A stretch of 64,000 nt of DNA from Acidovorax radicis N35 (GTDB lineage: Bacteria > Pseudomonadota > Gammaproteobacteria > Burkholderiales > Burkholderiaceae_C). A program made the position numbers and the translations under genes. Numbering within the stretch: the first letter of the stretch is position 1; every line of letters starts with the position of its first letter. The notes beneath the pieces are model-generated. The model made no database searches and was not told where the DNA came from. It worked only from the letters and a program-made list of their open reading frames with translations. Shown here in pieces: positions 39,779-47,793 of this stretch. The stretch spans positions 186,001 to 250,000 of the forward strand of contig NZ_AFBG01000023.1 of the NCBI RefSeq assembly GCF_000204195.1, read 5' to 3'.

Positions 39779-41038
39779 ATGAATGAAATCCTGAGCTTCT
39801 GGGCGCAGTGGCTGCGCCCCTCAGCCGGGTTGCCCACGGTGCAATGGTCACTGCTGTTGGCCGTGGCGGCCATGGCAGGCTATCTCACGCAGCGCCATAC
39901 AGGCCTGCCCAAGGTGCTCGGTTATTCGCTGGTGGGTACCGCCGCCGGGCTGGCCGGGTTCAGCGGGGCGGTGTGGCCGCTGCAGGGCATCGGCCTGTTC
40001 CTGCTGGAGCTGGGCATTGCCCTCGTCCTCTTTGAATGTGGCGGCCGCATTCCGCTGCGCTGGTTTCGCCACAACCCCATGGTGTTGGTGCAGAGCATTG
40101 CCGAATCGGTATTGACCTATTTTGCCGTGTACTGGGTGCTGGTCTGGCTGAACCTGCCCACCCAGGTGGCCGGCCCGTTGGCCCTGGTGGCCTTGGCCGC
40201 CTCGCCTGCCGTGCTCACCCGCGTGGTGGCCGACACCCGCGCGGCGGGCCCGGTCACCGAGCGCGCCATCGTGCTCACCACCTTGTCCACGCTGTATGCG
40301 CTGACACTGGGCAGCGCCAAGGCCGAGCTGATCAACCGCCAAAGCCTTACCGTGGTGGAGACCGTGTACCCCGTGATGGTGGTGCTGGGGGTCTCCATCA
40401 TCGTCGCCGCCGTGCTGGCCCTGGTGCTGCGCATGGCGCTGCGCTTCATGAGCCCCACGAGCGAAAACACTTCCATGCTTTTTCTGGCGCTGGTGGCGGC
40501 GGGCACCGCCGTGGCAGCGCACATGGGAGGCTCAGCCCCCCTGGCCGCGCTGCTGGGTGGCATGCTGCTCAAGCAGCTCAACCCCCGCCCCTGGGCCTGG
40601 CCGCGCCAGCTGGGCAACGCATCGTCGCTGCTCACCATGCTGATGTTCGTGCTGGTCTCCACCGTGGCTGCACAGGCCGACTGGAGTGCCCCCGTGGCCG
40701 GCGTGGTGCTGGCCCTGATTGCCGTGCGCCTGGTGGCCAAGGCCACCGGCGTGGCACTGGGCAACGTGGGCAGCGGCGCGAGTTGGAAGCAGGCCCTGTG
40801 GGTGGGCTGCGCGATGACGCCGATGTCGTCCATCGCGCTCTTGATCGCCTCGCAGTTCGTGCTGGCCTCGCCCTCCACCGGCCATGTAATTGCCGGTGTG
40901 GCGTTGCCTGCCATTTTGCTGATGGAAGTCCTGGGCGCCGTGATTGCCACCGTGGCCATTTACCGTGCGGGCGAAAGCTCGAAACCCTGGGCGCCACTGA
41001 CCCGTGGCCACAACGGAGAGAACAGCCGTGAGTCTTGA
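39779..41038 (+). CDS. CPA2-family cation:proton antiporter
   Basis: 419 residues with about 12 membrane segments and no cytoplasmic nucleotide-binding domain. The conserved core is seen: [49 protein letters not shown], and [15 protein letters not shown]. This resembles the transport domain of KefB/NhaP-type exchangers. The ion is unknown. Its last 11 bp overlap the start of the YbdK-type ligase, pointing to one operon. Confidence 0.85.
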   Translation: MNEILSFWAQWLRPSAGLPTVQWSLLLAVAAMAGYLTQRHTGLPKVLGYSLVGTAAGLAGFSGAVWPLQGIGLFLLELGIALVLFECGGRIPLRWFRHNPMVLVQSIAESVLTYFAVYWVLVWLNLPTQVAGPLALVALAASPAVLTRVVADTRAAGPVTERAIVLTTLSTLYALTLGSAKAELINRQSLTVVETVYPVMVVLGVSIIVAAVLALVLRMALRFMSPTSENTSMLFLALVAAGTAVAAHMGGSAPLAALLGGMLLKQLNPRPWAWPRQLGNASSLLTMLMFVLVSTVAAQADWSAPVAGVVLALIAVRLVAKATGVALGNVGSGASWKQALWVGCAMTPMSSIALLIASQFVLASPSTGHVIAGVALPAILLMEVLGAVIATVAIYRAGESSKPWAPLTRGHNGENSRES

Positions 41039-42152
41039 AGCCTTCAACCATTCCGAACCGCTGACGCTGGGCGTCGAGCTGGAGTTGCAGCTCGTCAACA
41101 CCAACGACTACGACCTGGCCCCCTACGCCGAGGACATGCTGCGCCTCATGAAGAAAACCCCGCTGCCCGGCAGCGTGGTGCCCGAGATGACGAACAGCAT
41201 GATCGAAATTTCCACCGGCATCTGCCACTCGGCCAGCGAGGTGCTGGGCCAGCTCACGCCCATCCGCGATGCACTGGTCAAGAGCGCGGACAAGCTCAAC
41301 ATCGCCGTGGTGGGCGGAGGCACGCACCCCTTCCAGCAGTGGCACGAGCGGCGCATCTACGACAAGCCGCGTTTTCGCGAGCTGTCCGAGCTGTATGGCT
41401 ACCTGTCCAAGCAGTTCACCATCTTCGGCCAGCATGTGCACATCGGCTGCCCCGACGCGAATGCCGCGCTGCTCATGCTGCACCGCATGTCGCGCTACAT
41501 CCCGCATTTCATCGCGCTGTCGGCATCGAGTCCCTATGTGCAGGGCCAGGATACGGCCTTTGACTCGGCGCGGCTGAACTCGGTGTTTGCGTTTCCGCTG
41601 TCAGGCCGCGCGCCCATGGCTCTGACCTGGGATGACTTCACCACGTACTTCGACAAGATGACGCGCACCGGCGTGGTCAAGAGCATGAAGGACTTCTACT
41701 GGGACATCCGCCCCAAGCCCGAGTTCGGCACCATCGAGATCCGCGTGTTCGACACGCCGCTGACCATCGAGCGCGCCGCCGCGTTGGCGGGCTACGTGCA
41801 GTCGCTTGGCGCATGGTTTCTGGCCGAGCAGCCCTTCATGCCCGCCGAAGATGACTACCTTGTGTACACCTACAACCGCTTCCAGGCCTGCCGTTTTGGC
41901 ATGGACGCGGTGTATGTGGACCCGGCCACCGGCGACCACATGCCGCTGCGCGAGCACATCCTCAAGACCATGGACAAGATCGCCGGGCATGCCGCCGTGC
42001 AGGGTGCCTCCAGCGCCATGCACATGCTGCGCACCGAAGCAGAAGCGGGCCAGAACGATGCGCGCTGGCTGCGCGAGCGCCAGCGCGAAGAGCAACTGCT
42101 GGCCGAGGTCAGCCGCCAGGCGGCGCAGCGCTTTCGCGGCGCGCCAGCCTGA
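41028..42152 (+). CDS. YbdK-type carboxylate-amine ligase (GCS2 family)
   Basis: 374 residues from GTG 41028, with GGAGAG 7 bp upstream. The glutamate-cysteine ligase family 2 motifs are present: [13 protein letters not shown] (metal-binding Glu), [64 protein letters not shown]. YbdK has weak gamma-glutamylcysteine ligase activity in vitro; the physiological substrates are unknown. Coupled to the upstream antiporter by an 11-bp overlap. Confidence 0.9.
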   Translation: MSLEAFNHSEPLTLGVELELQLVNTNDYDLAPYAEDMLRLMKKTPLPGSVVPEMTNSMIEISTGICHSASEVLGQLTPIRDALVKSADKLNIAVVGGGTHPFQQWHERRIYDKPRFRELSELYGYLSKQFTIFGQHVHIGCPDANAALLMLHRMSRYIPHFIALSASSPYVQGQDTAFDSARLNSVFAFPLSGRAPMALTWDDFTTYFDKMTRTGVVKSMKDFYWDIRPKPEFGTIEIRVFDTPLTIERAAALAGYVQSLGAWFLAEQPFMPAEDDYLVYTYNRFQACRFGMDAVYVDPATGDHMPLREHILKTMDKIAGHAAVQGASSAMHMLRTEAEAGQNDARWLRERQREEQLLAEVSRQAAQRFRGAPA

Positions 42153-42171
42153 ACGCCTCGCATCCGCACCT

Positions 42172-42570
42172 TCACGCCGCCAGCGCCAGTTTGCGCGCCT
42201 GCTGCGTGCGCCCGCCATAGCCCCAGTCGCTGGCGGGCAGCTCACGCACCACCACGTAGCTGGCGAGGGCCAGCGCGCCGTCACCGGCCAGCTGGCGCTG
42301 CAGTTCAGCAAACGCGGCCTGGATGAAGGCGGCCTTCTCCTCCTGCGTGTTCGTGCCTTGCGTGATGCTGATCTCCAGCAATGCCGTGGGCTGCTCGACT
42401 GGCGCACCACCGATGTGCCAGCGTGCAGCGGGCAGGTCGTCAATGACCACCGCCGTCACCTCGCGGCGCTTGCCCAGCAGGTGCACGGTCAGGTCCGTGA
42501 GCGCGCTGGCCAGTTGCCGGTAGCGCTCGGGGTTTTGCAGCGGGGCCAGTTTTAGAACGAGGGTTGGCAT
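42172..42570 (-). CDS. Tautomerase-family protein
   Basis: 132 codons. After Met removal the N-terminal Pro (MPTLVLKLAPLQ) would be the catalytic base of the 4-oxalocrotonate tautomerase superfamily. The protein seems to hold two short beta-alpha-beta units (TAVVIDDLPAARWHIGG and ALALASYVVVRELPASDWGYGG), the first resembling the classical tautomerase half. The substrate is unknown. It overlaps the end of a small upstream gene by 19 bp and both face a divergent LysR regulator. Confidence 0.78.
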   Translation of the reverse strand: MPTLVLKLAPLQNPERYRQLASALTDLTVHLLGKRREVTAVVIDDLPAARWHIGGAPVEQPTALLEISITQGTNTQEEKAAFIQAAFAELQRQLAGDGALALASYVVVRELPASDWGYGGRTQQARKLALAA

Positions 42571-42776
42571 GGTGTTTTCAGCTCCGGGGTAGAGGGGTTC
42601 GCTGGCGCGGCTTCATCCGTCCGCGCGAGGTGGGAAACCCGGCGGGCCATGCGCAGGAACCCGCGCGCCACCCAGGCATGGGCGGCGCGAATCGCCTCCT
42701 GGCGCAACTGCAGTGCGTGGCGCCTAGCCTCATCGTGCAGGCGCTGGTAGTCATCGGGGTATTGATGGGGGTACAT
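42552..42776 (-). CDS. Small basic protein, unknown
   Basis: 74 residues from ATG 42776 (AAGGA 6 bp upstream): MYPHQYPDDYQRLHDEARRH, then a basic amphipathic helix (LRQEAIRAAHAWVARGFLRMARRVSHLARTDE) and a Pro/Thr tail. No known domain. It precedes and overlaps the tautomerase gene, so the two are probably co-expressed. The good ribosome site supports it as real. Confidence 0.55.
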   Translation of the reverse strand: MYPHQYPDDYQRLHDEARRHALQLRQEAIRAAHAWVARGFLRMARRVSHLARTDEAAPANPSTPELKTPCQPSF

Positions 42777-42874
42777 GTGCATTCCTTTCGGGGTGAAGCC
42801 ACTGTAGGCAGCGCCAGGCGCGGCGGAAACCGCCCACGGTGCAAGACCGTTTTGCACGGATCGCAAGGGTGCCT

Positions 42875-42905
42875 CTGCACGAATCGAGCGCGGCGATTCG
42901 TGCAG
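42875..42905. promoter_or_regulatory. Perfect 12-bp inverted repeat, LysR-type operator
   Basis: CTGCACGAATCG (42875-42886) and CGATTCGTGCAG (42894-42905) are exact reverse complements with a 7-bp spacer. A third, imperfect half-site TTTGCACGGATCG lies at 42851. It is in the divergent gap between the small-protein/tautomerase pair and the LysR gene and overlaps the expected -35 of the LysR promoter. Confidence 0.65.
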
Positions 42906-42925
42906 ACGCTCCCAGGCCCCGCCGT

Positions 42926-42931
42926 TACCAT
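42926..42931 (+). promoter_or_regulatory. Candidate -10 of the LysR gene, leaderless arrangement
   Basis: TACCAT ends 6 bp before the ATG at 42938, so the mRNA would begin at or very near the start codon. No Shine-Dalgarno can fit. Confidence 0.35.
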
Positions 42932-42937
42932 TGCCCG

Positions 42938-43846
42938 ATGCGCGATATCCGCTTTGATGACATGCACCTGTTCGTGCGCGTGGCCGACCTGGGCTCGCTC
43001 TCGGCGGTAGCGCGCGAGCGCGATGCGCCCGTGAGCCAGGTCTCCCGCACCCTGGCGCGCATCGAAAAGGCTTGTGGCGCACGGCTGCTGCACCGCACCA
43101 CCCACGGCCTCACGCTCACGGCCGAAGGGCAGACCTTTCTGGACTACTGCCGCCGCCTCACCGGCACGCTCGACGAGCTGGAGGGCGAGTTCGCCCAGCA
43201 AAGTGGCCAGCCCAGCGGCTGGGTGCGCGTGGCATCGAGCTCGGTGGTGGCCGAACACCTGCTGATCCCCAGCTTTGACAGCCTGCAGCAAAAGCACCCG
43301 CAACTGCGTGTGGAGCTGCTGGTGGACGACCGCATGGCCGACATGGCACAGGGCGGCATCGACATCGCCATCCGCACCGGCCCGCCGCTGACCGACACCG
43401 TGGTGGCGCGCCCGCTGGGCAGCTTGGCACGCGCCCTGTACGCCACGCCCTCCTACCTGCAGGCACATGGCATGCCAGAGCGCCCCGGCGATCTGCGCCA
43501 GCACCGGCTCATCACCAACAGCGCGGTGGCGTTTCTGAACCACTGGCCTTTCCAGCTCGACGGTGCGCCCTATGTGCTGGTGGCCGAGGGCCACTGGCGC
43601 TCGGGCAGCACGGCCATCACAGCGCGTTTGGCGCTGCAGGGCCTGGGCATTGCGCGCCTGGCCACGGTGGTGGCGGAGCCCCTGGTACGCCAGGGCCTGC
43701 TGGCACCGGTGCTGGCCGATTGCGTGGACCTGCAGCCCAGCCCCATCCACGCCATCACCCTCACCCGCAGGCACCGGCTACCCAAGGTTCAGGCCTGCAT
43801 CGACCACTGGGCGCAGTGGTTTTCCGCCGCAGCGCCGAGCGCCTGA
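42938..43846 (+). CDS. LysR-family transcriptional regulator
   Basis: 302 residues. N-terminal HTH: MHLFVRVADLGSLSAVARER with VSQVSRTLARIEKACGARLLHRTTHGLTLT. The effector domain (WVRVASSSVVAEHLLIPSF, GGIDIAIRTGPPLTDTVVARPL) is of the CrgA/DsdC-like group. It is transcribed away from the small-protein/tautomerase operon across a strong inverted repeat, so it very likely controls that pair and itself. Confidence 0.92.
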   Translation: MRDIRFDDMHLFVRVADLGSLSAVARERDAPVSQVSRTLARIEKACGARLLHRTTHGLTLTAEGQTFLDYCRRLTGTLDELEGEFAQQSGQPSGWVRVASSSVVAEHLLIPSFDSLQQKHPQLRVELLVDDRMADMAQGGIDIAIRTGPPLTDTVVARPLGSLARALYATPSYLQAHGMPERPGDLRQHRLITNSAVAFLNHWPFQLDGAPYVLVAEGHWRSGSTAITARLALQGLGIARLATVVAEPLVRQGLLAPVLADCVDLQPSPIHAITLTRRHRLPKVQACIDHWAQWFSAAAPSA

Positions 43847-43891
43847 GCGGGTTCGCGCCGTTTATTTCCTCTGATTCTTTAGGACCGCACC

Positions 43892-44875
43892 GTGGGTGAA
43901 TTCGACCTGATTGCACGTTACTTCACGCGCCCCGCACGCCCCGGCGGCGCCGTGGCCCTCGGCGTGGGAGACGACTGCGCACTGCTGGCGCCCGCGCCCG
44001 GCATGCAGCTGGCCATCTCCAGCGACATGCTGGTGGAAGGCCGCCACTTCTTTGCGGACGTGGACCCCGAAGCCCTGGGCCACAAGGCGCTCGCAGTGAA
44101 CCTGTCGGACCTGGCGGCCTGTGGCGCCCGCCCGCTGGCCTTCACCCTGGCCTTGTCACTACCCCGCGTGGATGAGGCCTGGCTGGAAGGCTTCTCGCGC
44201 GGGATGTGGGCGCTGGCCGATGCCCACGGCTGCGAGCTGGTGGGGGGCGACACCACGCAGGGCCCACTCAACATCTGCATCACCGTGTTTGGCGAGGTAC
44301 CCCCCGGCCAGGCCCTGCTGCGCAGCGGCGCGCGGCCCGGCGACGATATCTACGTGAGCGGCACCTTGGGCGACGCCCGCCTCGCGCTGGAAGCCCTGCT
44401 GGGCCACCCCCCCCTGCCCGCCGACGTGCTGGCCCGCGCGCGCCAGCGGCTGGAGCGCCCCACCCCGCGTGTGGCCCTGGGCCTGGCCCTGCGCGGCGTG
44501 GCCAGCAGCGCCATGGATGTGAGCGACGGGCTGCTGGGCGACCTGTCGCACATCCTCAAGGCCTCAGGTGTAGGGGCCCGGATCGACACGCACATCACTT
44601 CAAAACTGATAGCTGCTAGCGCTTATCCATCAAGCGCTAGCGGCCTATTTGATGCTGAATTGATACATCAATGCACGCTGGCAGGCGGCGACGACTACGA
44701 GCTGGCCTTCACCGCCCCGCCCGCACAGCGTGACGCGGTGGCCGCCGCGTCGCAGGCAAGCAGCACGCCCGTCACCCGCATCGGCACGGTGCTGGCCACA
44801 CCTGGCCTGCAATTGGTGGATGCACAGGGCCAACCGGTAGACAAGCGCTACGCCTCGTTTGACCATTTCCCGTAA
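43892..44875 (+). CDS. thiL: Thiamine-monophosphate kinase
   Basis: Phosphorylates thiamine monophosphate to thiamine diphosphate. 327 residues from a GTG start (AGGA 7 bp upstream). PurM-like fold with VGDDCALLAP, SSDMLVEGRHFF, HKALAVNLSDLAACGARPLAFTLALSLP, GGDTTQGPL, SSAMDVSDGLLGDLSHIL and LAGGDDYELAFT. A dispersed palindromic repeat codes for about residues 235-256 (SKLIAASAYPSSASGLFDAE), between the DGLLGDLSH and AGGDDYEL motifs, where family members vary in length. Confidence 0.95.
   Translation: MGEFDLIARYFTRPARPGGAVALGVGDDCALLAPAPGMQLAISSDMLVEGRHFFADVDPEALGHKALAVNLSDLAACGARPLAFTLALSLPRVDEAWLEGFSRGMWALADAHGCELVGGDTTQGPLNICITVFGEVPPGQALLRSGARPGDDIYVSGTLGDARLALEALLGHPPLPADVLARARQRLERPTPRVALGLALRGVASSAMDVSDGLLGDLSHILKASGVGARIDTHITSKLIAASAYPSSASGLFDAELIHQCTLAGGDDYELAFTAPPAQRDAVAAASQASSTPVTRIGTVLATPGLQLVDAQGQPVDKRYASFDHFP
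44596..44665. repeat. Dispersed palindromic element, family A (inside thiL)
   Basis: The best-preserved copy. It reads ACTGATAGCTGCTAGCGCTT, then ATCCATC, then AAGCGCTAGCGGCCTATTTG. TAGCGCTT and AAGCGCTA are perfect 8-bp arms. The whole element is translated as part of ThiL without a stop or frameshift. Confidence 0.8.
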
Positions 44876-44999
44876 CGGGCAGCCGTGACCAGCAAAAAAT
44901 TTTTCGCAACCCATGAATCCTTTTGCGAAGCCCGTGGCTCTTGGTGGTGGAGGCGCCCTGTGTTGGCACCTCCTTCAACCGACCAAGGAGCCAATTCCC

Positions 45000-45203
45000 A
45001 TGCTGTACCGCAAGAACATCACCCGCCCCGAAAGCCTGCTGCGCGTTGTTGGGGGCGTCGCCCTCATCGCCGCGGGCCTCTGGTGGCTGGCCGCATCGCC
45101 GCTGGGACTTGCGCTGGCCGCCTCGGGCGTGGGCAGCATCCTGAGCGGCGCATTCGGCTACTGCCCCGCCTGCGCCATGGTGGGCCGCAAGCCTGTTGAA
45201 TGA
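45000..45203 (+). CDS. DUF2892 inner-membrane protein
   Basis: 67 residues with two hydrophobic segments (LLRVVGGVALIAAGLWWLA and LGLALAASGVGSILSGAFG). The pattern NITRPESLLRVVGG and GYCPACAMVGRK is the DUF2892 (YgaP-type transmembrane) signature with its CxxC-like end. ATG 45000 has AAGGAG 9 bp upstream. Function unknown; some relatives are fused to rhodanese domains. Confidence 0.85.
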   Translation: MLYRKNITRPESLLRVVGGVALIAAGLWWLAASPLGLALAASGVGSILSGAFGYCPACAMVGRKPVE

Positions 45204-45213
45204 CATGAAACAA

Positions 45214-45326
45214 CACCCCCCTGAGTCGCTTCGCGCCTTCACCCCCGCTCTCACGCTGTGCGTGGGCAGGGGACCGCAGCCAGCGCGGCGGAGCGGCCCT
45301 TGCGCGGCTGCCCGCGCAGGGGTCGC
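45214..45326. repeat. GC-rich intergenic repeat, family B
   Basis: Starts CCCCCCTGAGTCGCTTCGCG just after the DUF2892 stop, with a TCACGCTGTGCGTGGGCAG stem-like part and GGCGGAGCGGCCCTTGCGCG. It fills the gap before the sigma-factor gene. Confidence 0.6.
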
Positions 45327-45377
45327 ATCGGTTTCACAAGCTGCGGGTGGCGCAATGCGCTGTGGAGGACCAAAACC

Positions 45378-45914
45378 ATGACCGCACCCACACTCGCCCA
45401 GCTGCTGCCCGCCGCGCGCAGCGGCGACGCCGTGGCGATGGAGCAGCTGCTGCGCCTCACCCGCCCCGACATCCGCCGCTATGCGCTGCGCCATTGCGCA
45501 GCTACCACGGCCACCGACGACGTGGTGCAGGAGGCGCTCATCATCGTGTACCGCCGCGTGGGCGCGCTGCGCGAGGCGGCGGCGTTTGGTGGCTGGGTGG
45601 TGCGCATCGTGCAGCGCCTGTGCATGCGGCCGATGCTGGCGTGGCTCAAGGCCGAGCCACTGGCGCAAGTCGAAGACAACCTCGCCTGGTCGCACCGCCC
45701 CGACCATGAGCTGCGCCACGACCTGGCCCTGGCCATCGATTCGCTGCCACCGATCTACCGCGATGCCCTCCTGATGCGCGACTTCGAGGAACTCACGATC
45801 GAGGAGATGGCCGGGCGCCTGGGCACCACGCGCGAGGCGGCCAAGAGTCGGCTGCACCGTGCCAGGGCCCTGGTGCGCGAGTACCTGCTGCCGCCTGCGC
45901 AAGCGGGTCGCTGA
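45378..45914 (+). CDS. ECF-type RNA polymerase sigma factor
   Basis: 178 residues. Region 2: MEQLLRLTRPDIRRYALRHC and TDDVVQEALIIVYRRVGALRE (core binding and -10 recognition). Region 4: LPPIYRDALLMRDFEELTIEEMAGRLGTTREAAKSRLHRARALVRE. No region 3. ATG 45378 has GGAGG 9 bp upstream. No anti-sigma factor gene is adjacent, so control must be by another route. The promoter it recognises is unknown. Confidence 0.93.
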   Translation: MTAPTLAQLLPAARSGDAVAMEQLLRLTRPDIRRYALRHCAATTATDDVVQEALIIVYRRVGALREAAAFGGWVVRIVQRLCMRPMLAWLKAEPLAQVEDNLAWSHRPDHELRHDLALAIDSLPPIYRDALLMRDFEELTIEEMAGRLGTTREAAKSRLHRARALVREYLLPPAQAGR

Positions 45915-46010
45915 GGCCCCGTCAGGCAATCGGCCCTGCTGCGCAATAGTTCACGCAGCGGGCTCCGGGCTTGCGCGCGGCCCGTGCAACAAGGTGCAAC
46001 ATCGCACTCC

Positions 46011-46364
46011 ATGGCTTATACCTACCTGTTCTTCCAGCCCGCAAGGTTGCCGCTGTCCACCGACGAGCTCTCACCCGACACGGTGCTGGTGCTGCGCGAC
46101 ATCGATCACATCAAAACATCGCTCGCGCAGATGGTGCCCGGCCTGGAATGGGCCCTGCCCACCTGGGGCCACGCCACGGTGCTGGGCCACGGGGTGGAAT
46201 TCCATCTCCCCGAAGACGTGTCCGAAGGCCCGCTCGCCATGCACTGCTCGCTGCGCACCGACTACACCCCGTGGGTGCAGTCGCTCTGCGACGCGCTGGG
46301 CTGGCTGGCATTCGACGAGCGGCCCATGTGCCTGCAACCCCACGGCCCACCGTTCATGGCCTGA
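46011..46364 (+). CDS. Hypothetical cytoplasmic protein
   Basis: 117 residues, no signal peptide or membrane segment: MAYTYLFFQPARLPLSTDEL, then VLRDIDHIKTSLAQMVPGLEW, GHATVLGHGVEFHLPEDV and LGWLAFDERPMCLQPHG. It looks like a compact alpha/beta domain that I cannot assign. Its codon bias is normal for the window, which supports a real gene. Convergent with the TRAP gene. Confidence 0.65.
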   Translation: MAYTYLFFQPARLPLSTDELSPDTVLVLRDIDHIKTSLAQMVPGLEWALPTWGHATVLGHGVEFHLPEDVSEGPLAMHCSLRTDYTPWVQSLCDALGWLAFDERPMCLQPHGPPFMA

Positions 46365-46398
46365 AAAGCCAGGCCTCACGCAAGCTCCGGCGCGAAGC

Positions 46399-47373
46399 CT
46401 ACTTCGCAATGATGGTCAGCAGCTCCTCCCGCGTGGTCGGGTCGGCCATGTATTTGGAGTAAAGCGGGGCCATGCGCCGCACGAAGGGCGAGACGTCCTT
46501 CACGCGCACGAACTGCGAGCCCTGCTTGGCGGTGGTCTCCAGCGCCTGGGCCACGCGCTTGTTCCACAGCTCGCGCATCAGCAAGGCCGACTGCGCACCC
46601 GCGTCGGCAAAGGCCTTGCGGTCCTCGGCCGAGAGCTTGGCCCACAGCGCGGTGGACACCACCAGCGCCTCGGGCGAGATCACGTGGTTGGTCACATACA
46701 CGTTTTTGGCCAGCTTGTAGTGGCCGGTGGACTCGTACGACGGCATGTTGTTCTCGGCGCAGTCGATGGTGCCTTTCTCGAAACCGCCCAGCACCTCCTT
46801 GAAGGGCATCGCCACCGGCTTCGCGTCGAGCAGCTTGACCATCTCGGTATAGATCTCCGACTGCTGCACGCGGATGGAAGCCCCCGCCAGGTCGCGGATG
46901 GTGGCGGGCGAGCGGTGGGCGCAGTAGAACGAACGCCCGCCACCGTCGTACCAGCCCAGCACCACAAAGCCGGCCGATTGCAGGTTGGCGGCAAAGCGCT
47001 GCCCCAGAGCGCCGTCCAGGTGGCGAAACATGTGGGCCGAGTCGGTGAAGAGGAACGGCAGGTTCAGCACCTTGATGCCGGGCACCGCATCGGACAGCGG
47101 GCCCGAGCTGAACTCGGCGATGTCGATCTCGCCGCTCTTGAGCATCTGCACGGCCTTGGGCTGATCGCCCAGGGTGGCGTTGGAGAACACCTCGATCTGG
47201 TAACGCCCCTGCGTGGCCTTGCCCACCTGCTGCGCAAAACTTTTCATGGCCTCGGTGACGGGGTAGCCGTCGGGGTGGATGTTCCACGCGCGCAGCTTGG
47301 TCTGGCCCCACGCAGCGCCTGCGCACAGCAACGCTGCCACCAACAACCCACCCACTCTCAGTCCCTTGTGCAT
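46399..47373 (-). CDS. TRAP transporter substrate-binding protein (DctP family)
   Basis: 324 residues, signal peptide MHKGLRVGGLLVAALLCAGAAWG. DctP-type features are LRAWNIHPDGYPVTEAMKSFA, FSNATLGDQPKAVQMLKSGEIDIAEF, LPFLFTDSAHMFRHLDG, and GASIRVQQSEIYTEMVKLL, which holds the conserved Arg that binds the ligand carboxylate. The DctQ and DctM membrane subunits are not adjacent, so it must work with a transporter encoded elsewhere. It is divergent from a pectate lyase and shares a 12-bp motif with it, which suggests uronate or oligogalacturonate as ligand. Confidence 0.9.
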   Translation of the reverse strand: MHKGLRVGGLLVAALLCAGAAWGQTKLRAWNIHPDGYPVTEAMKSFAQQVGKATQGRYQIEVFSNATLGDQPKAVQMLKSGEIDIAEFSSGPLSDAVPGIKVLNLPFLFTDSAHMFRHLDGALGQRFAANLQSAGFVVLGWYDGGGRSFYCAHRSPATIRDLAGASIRVQQSEIYTEMVKLLDAKPVAMPFKEVLGGFEKGTIDCAENNMPSYESTGHYKLAKNVYVTNHVISPEALVVSTALWAKLSAEDRKAFADAGAQSALLMRELWNKRVAQALETTAKQGSQFVRVKDVSPFVRRMAPLYSKYMADPTTREELLTIIAK

Positions 47374-47424
47374 GTCTGTCCCTCCATCCTGTTGTTGTGC
47401 GATGCATTGTTAACGTCATCATCT

Positions 47425-47436
47425 GACGTCGTACAA
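47425..47436 (-). promoter_or_regulatory. Shared operator motif, TRAP side
   Basis: On the minus strand this reads TTGTACGACGTC, 52 bp before the TRAP gene start. The same 12 bases occur in the opposite orientation before the pectate lyase gene (47677). It resembles GntR-type half-sites, but the regulator is not in the window. Confidence 0.6.
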
Positions 47437-47525
47437 ATAATCACAAATTTCTACACCGAACCCAAGGCGGCGCAGGCTCGCGCCCTCGTAGGTACAAAGG
47501 TCTCCAACTGGTCTTTGAAAAACCC

Positions 47526-47542
47526 GAATACTTCCAGTATTC
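47526..47542. promoter_or_regulatory. Palindrome in the TRAP / pectate lyase gap
   Basis: GAATACT-TCC-AGTATTC, 7-bp perfect arms, in the middle of the 420-bp intergenic region between the divergent genes. A possible second operator. I see no gene in this gap. Confidence 0.4.
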
Positions 47543-47676
47543 ATGCGGCTTTCAAAGGCTTTTCGACCCAACGCAACAGCCCCTTCGCGCCCGATTTTGC
47601 GGCTACCTGGCCATCTGCCTGATTGGGGTAAACGCCAGTGATCGGATGAAAACACGCGCCCAAAATCCGCGCCAAG

Positions 47677-47688
47677 TTGTACGACGTC
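47677..47688 (+). promoter_or_regulatory. Shared operator motif, pectate lyase side
   Basis: TTGTACGACGTC, identical to the motif on the minus strand at 47425-47436, 105 bp before the pectate lyase ATG. It is followed by TGTTGTCAAGACG. A two-site arrangement for one regulator over both divergent genes. Confidence 0.6.
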
Positions 47689-47793
47689 TGTTGTCAAGAC
47701 GCCGTGTGGCCCGGGCCGATTGCCTTGGTGGCAGCAGGGCGCGCCCGCTTCTCCCTTTCCAGAACCCTTGCCATCCAACGAGGAGACATCCCA

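Noticed and set aside
42839..42937. N-terminal extension of the LysR gene from 42839
   Set aside because: It would run through the inverted repeat and promoter and precedes the normal HTH start.
45378..46364. The 117-aa protein after the ECF sigma factor as its anti-sigma factor
   Set aside because: No membrane segment, zinc motif or sigma-binding helix; 96-bp gap.
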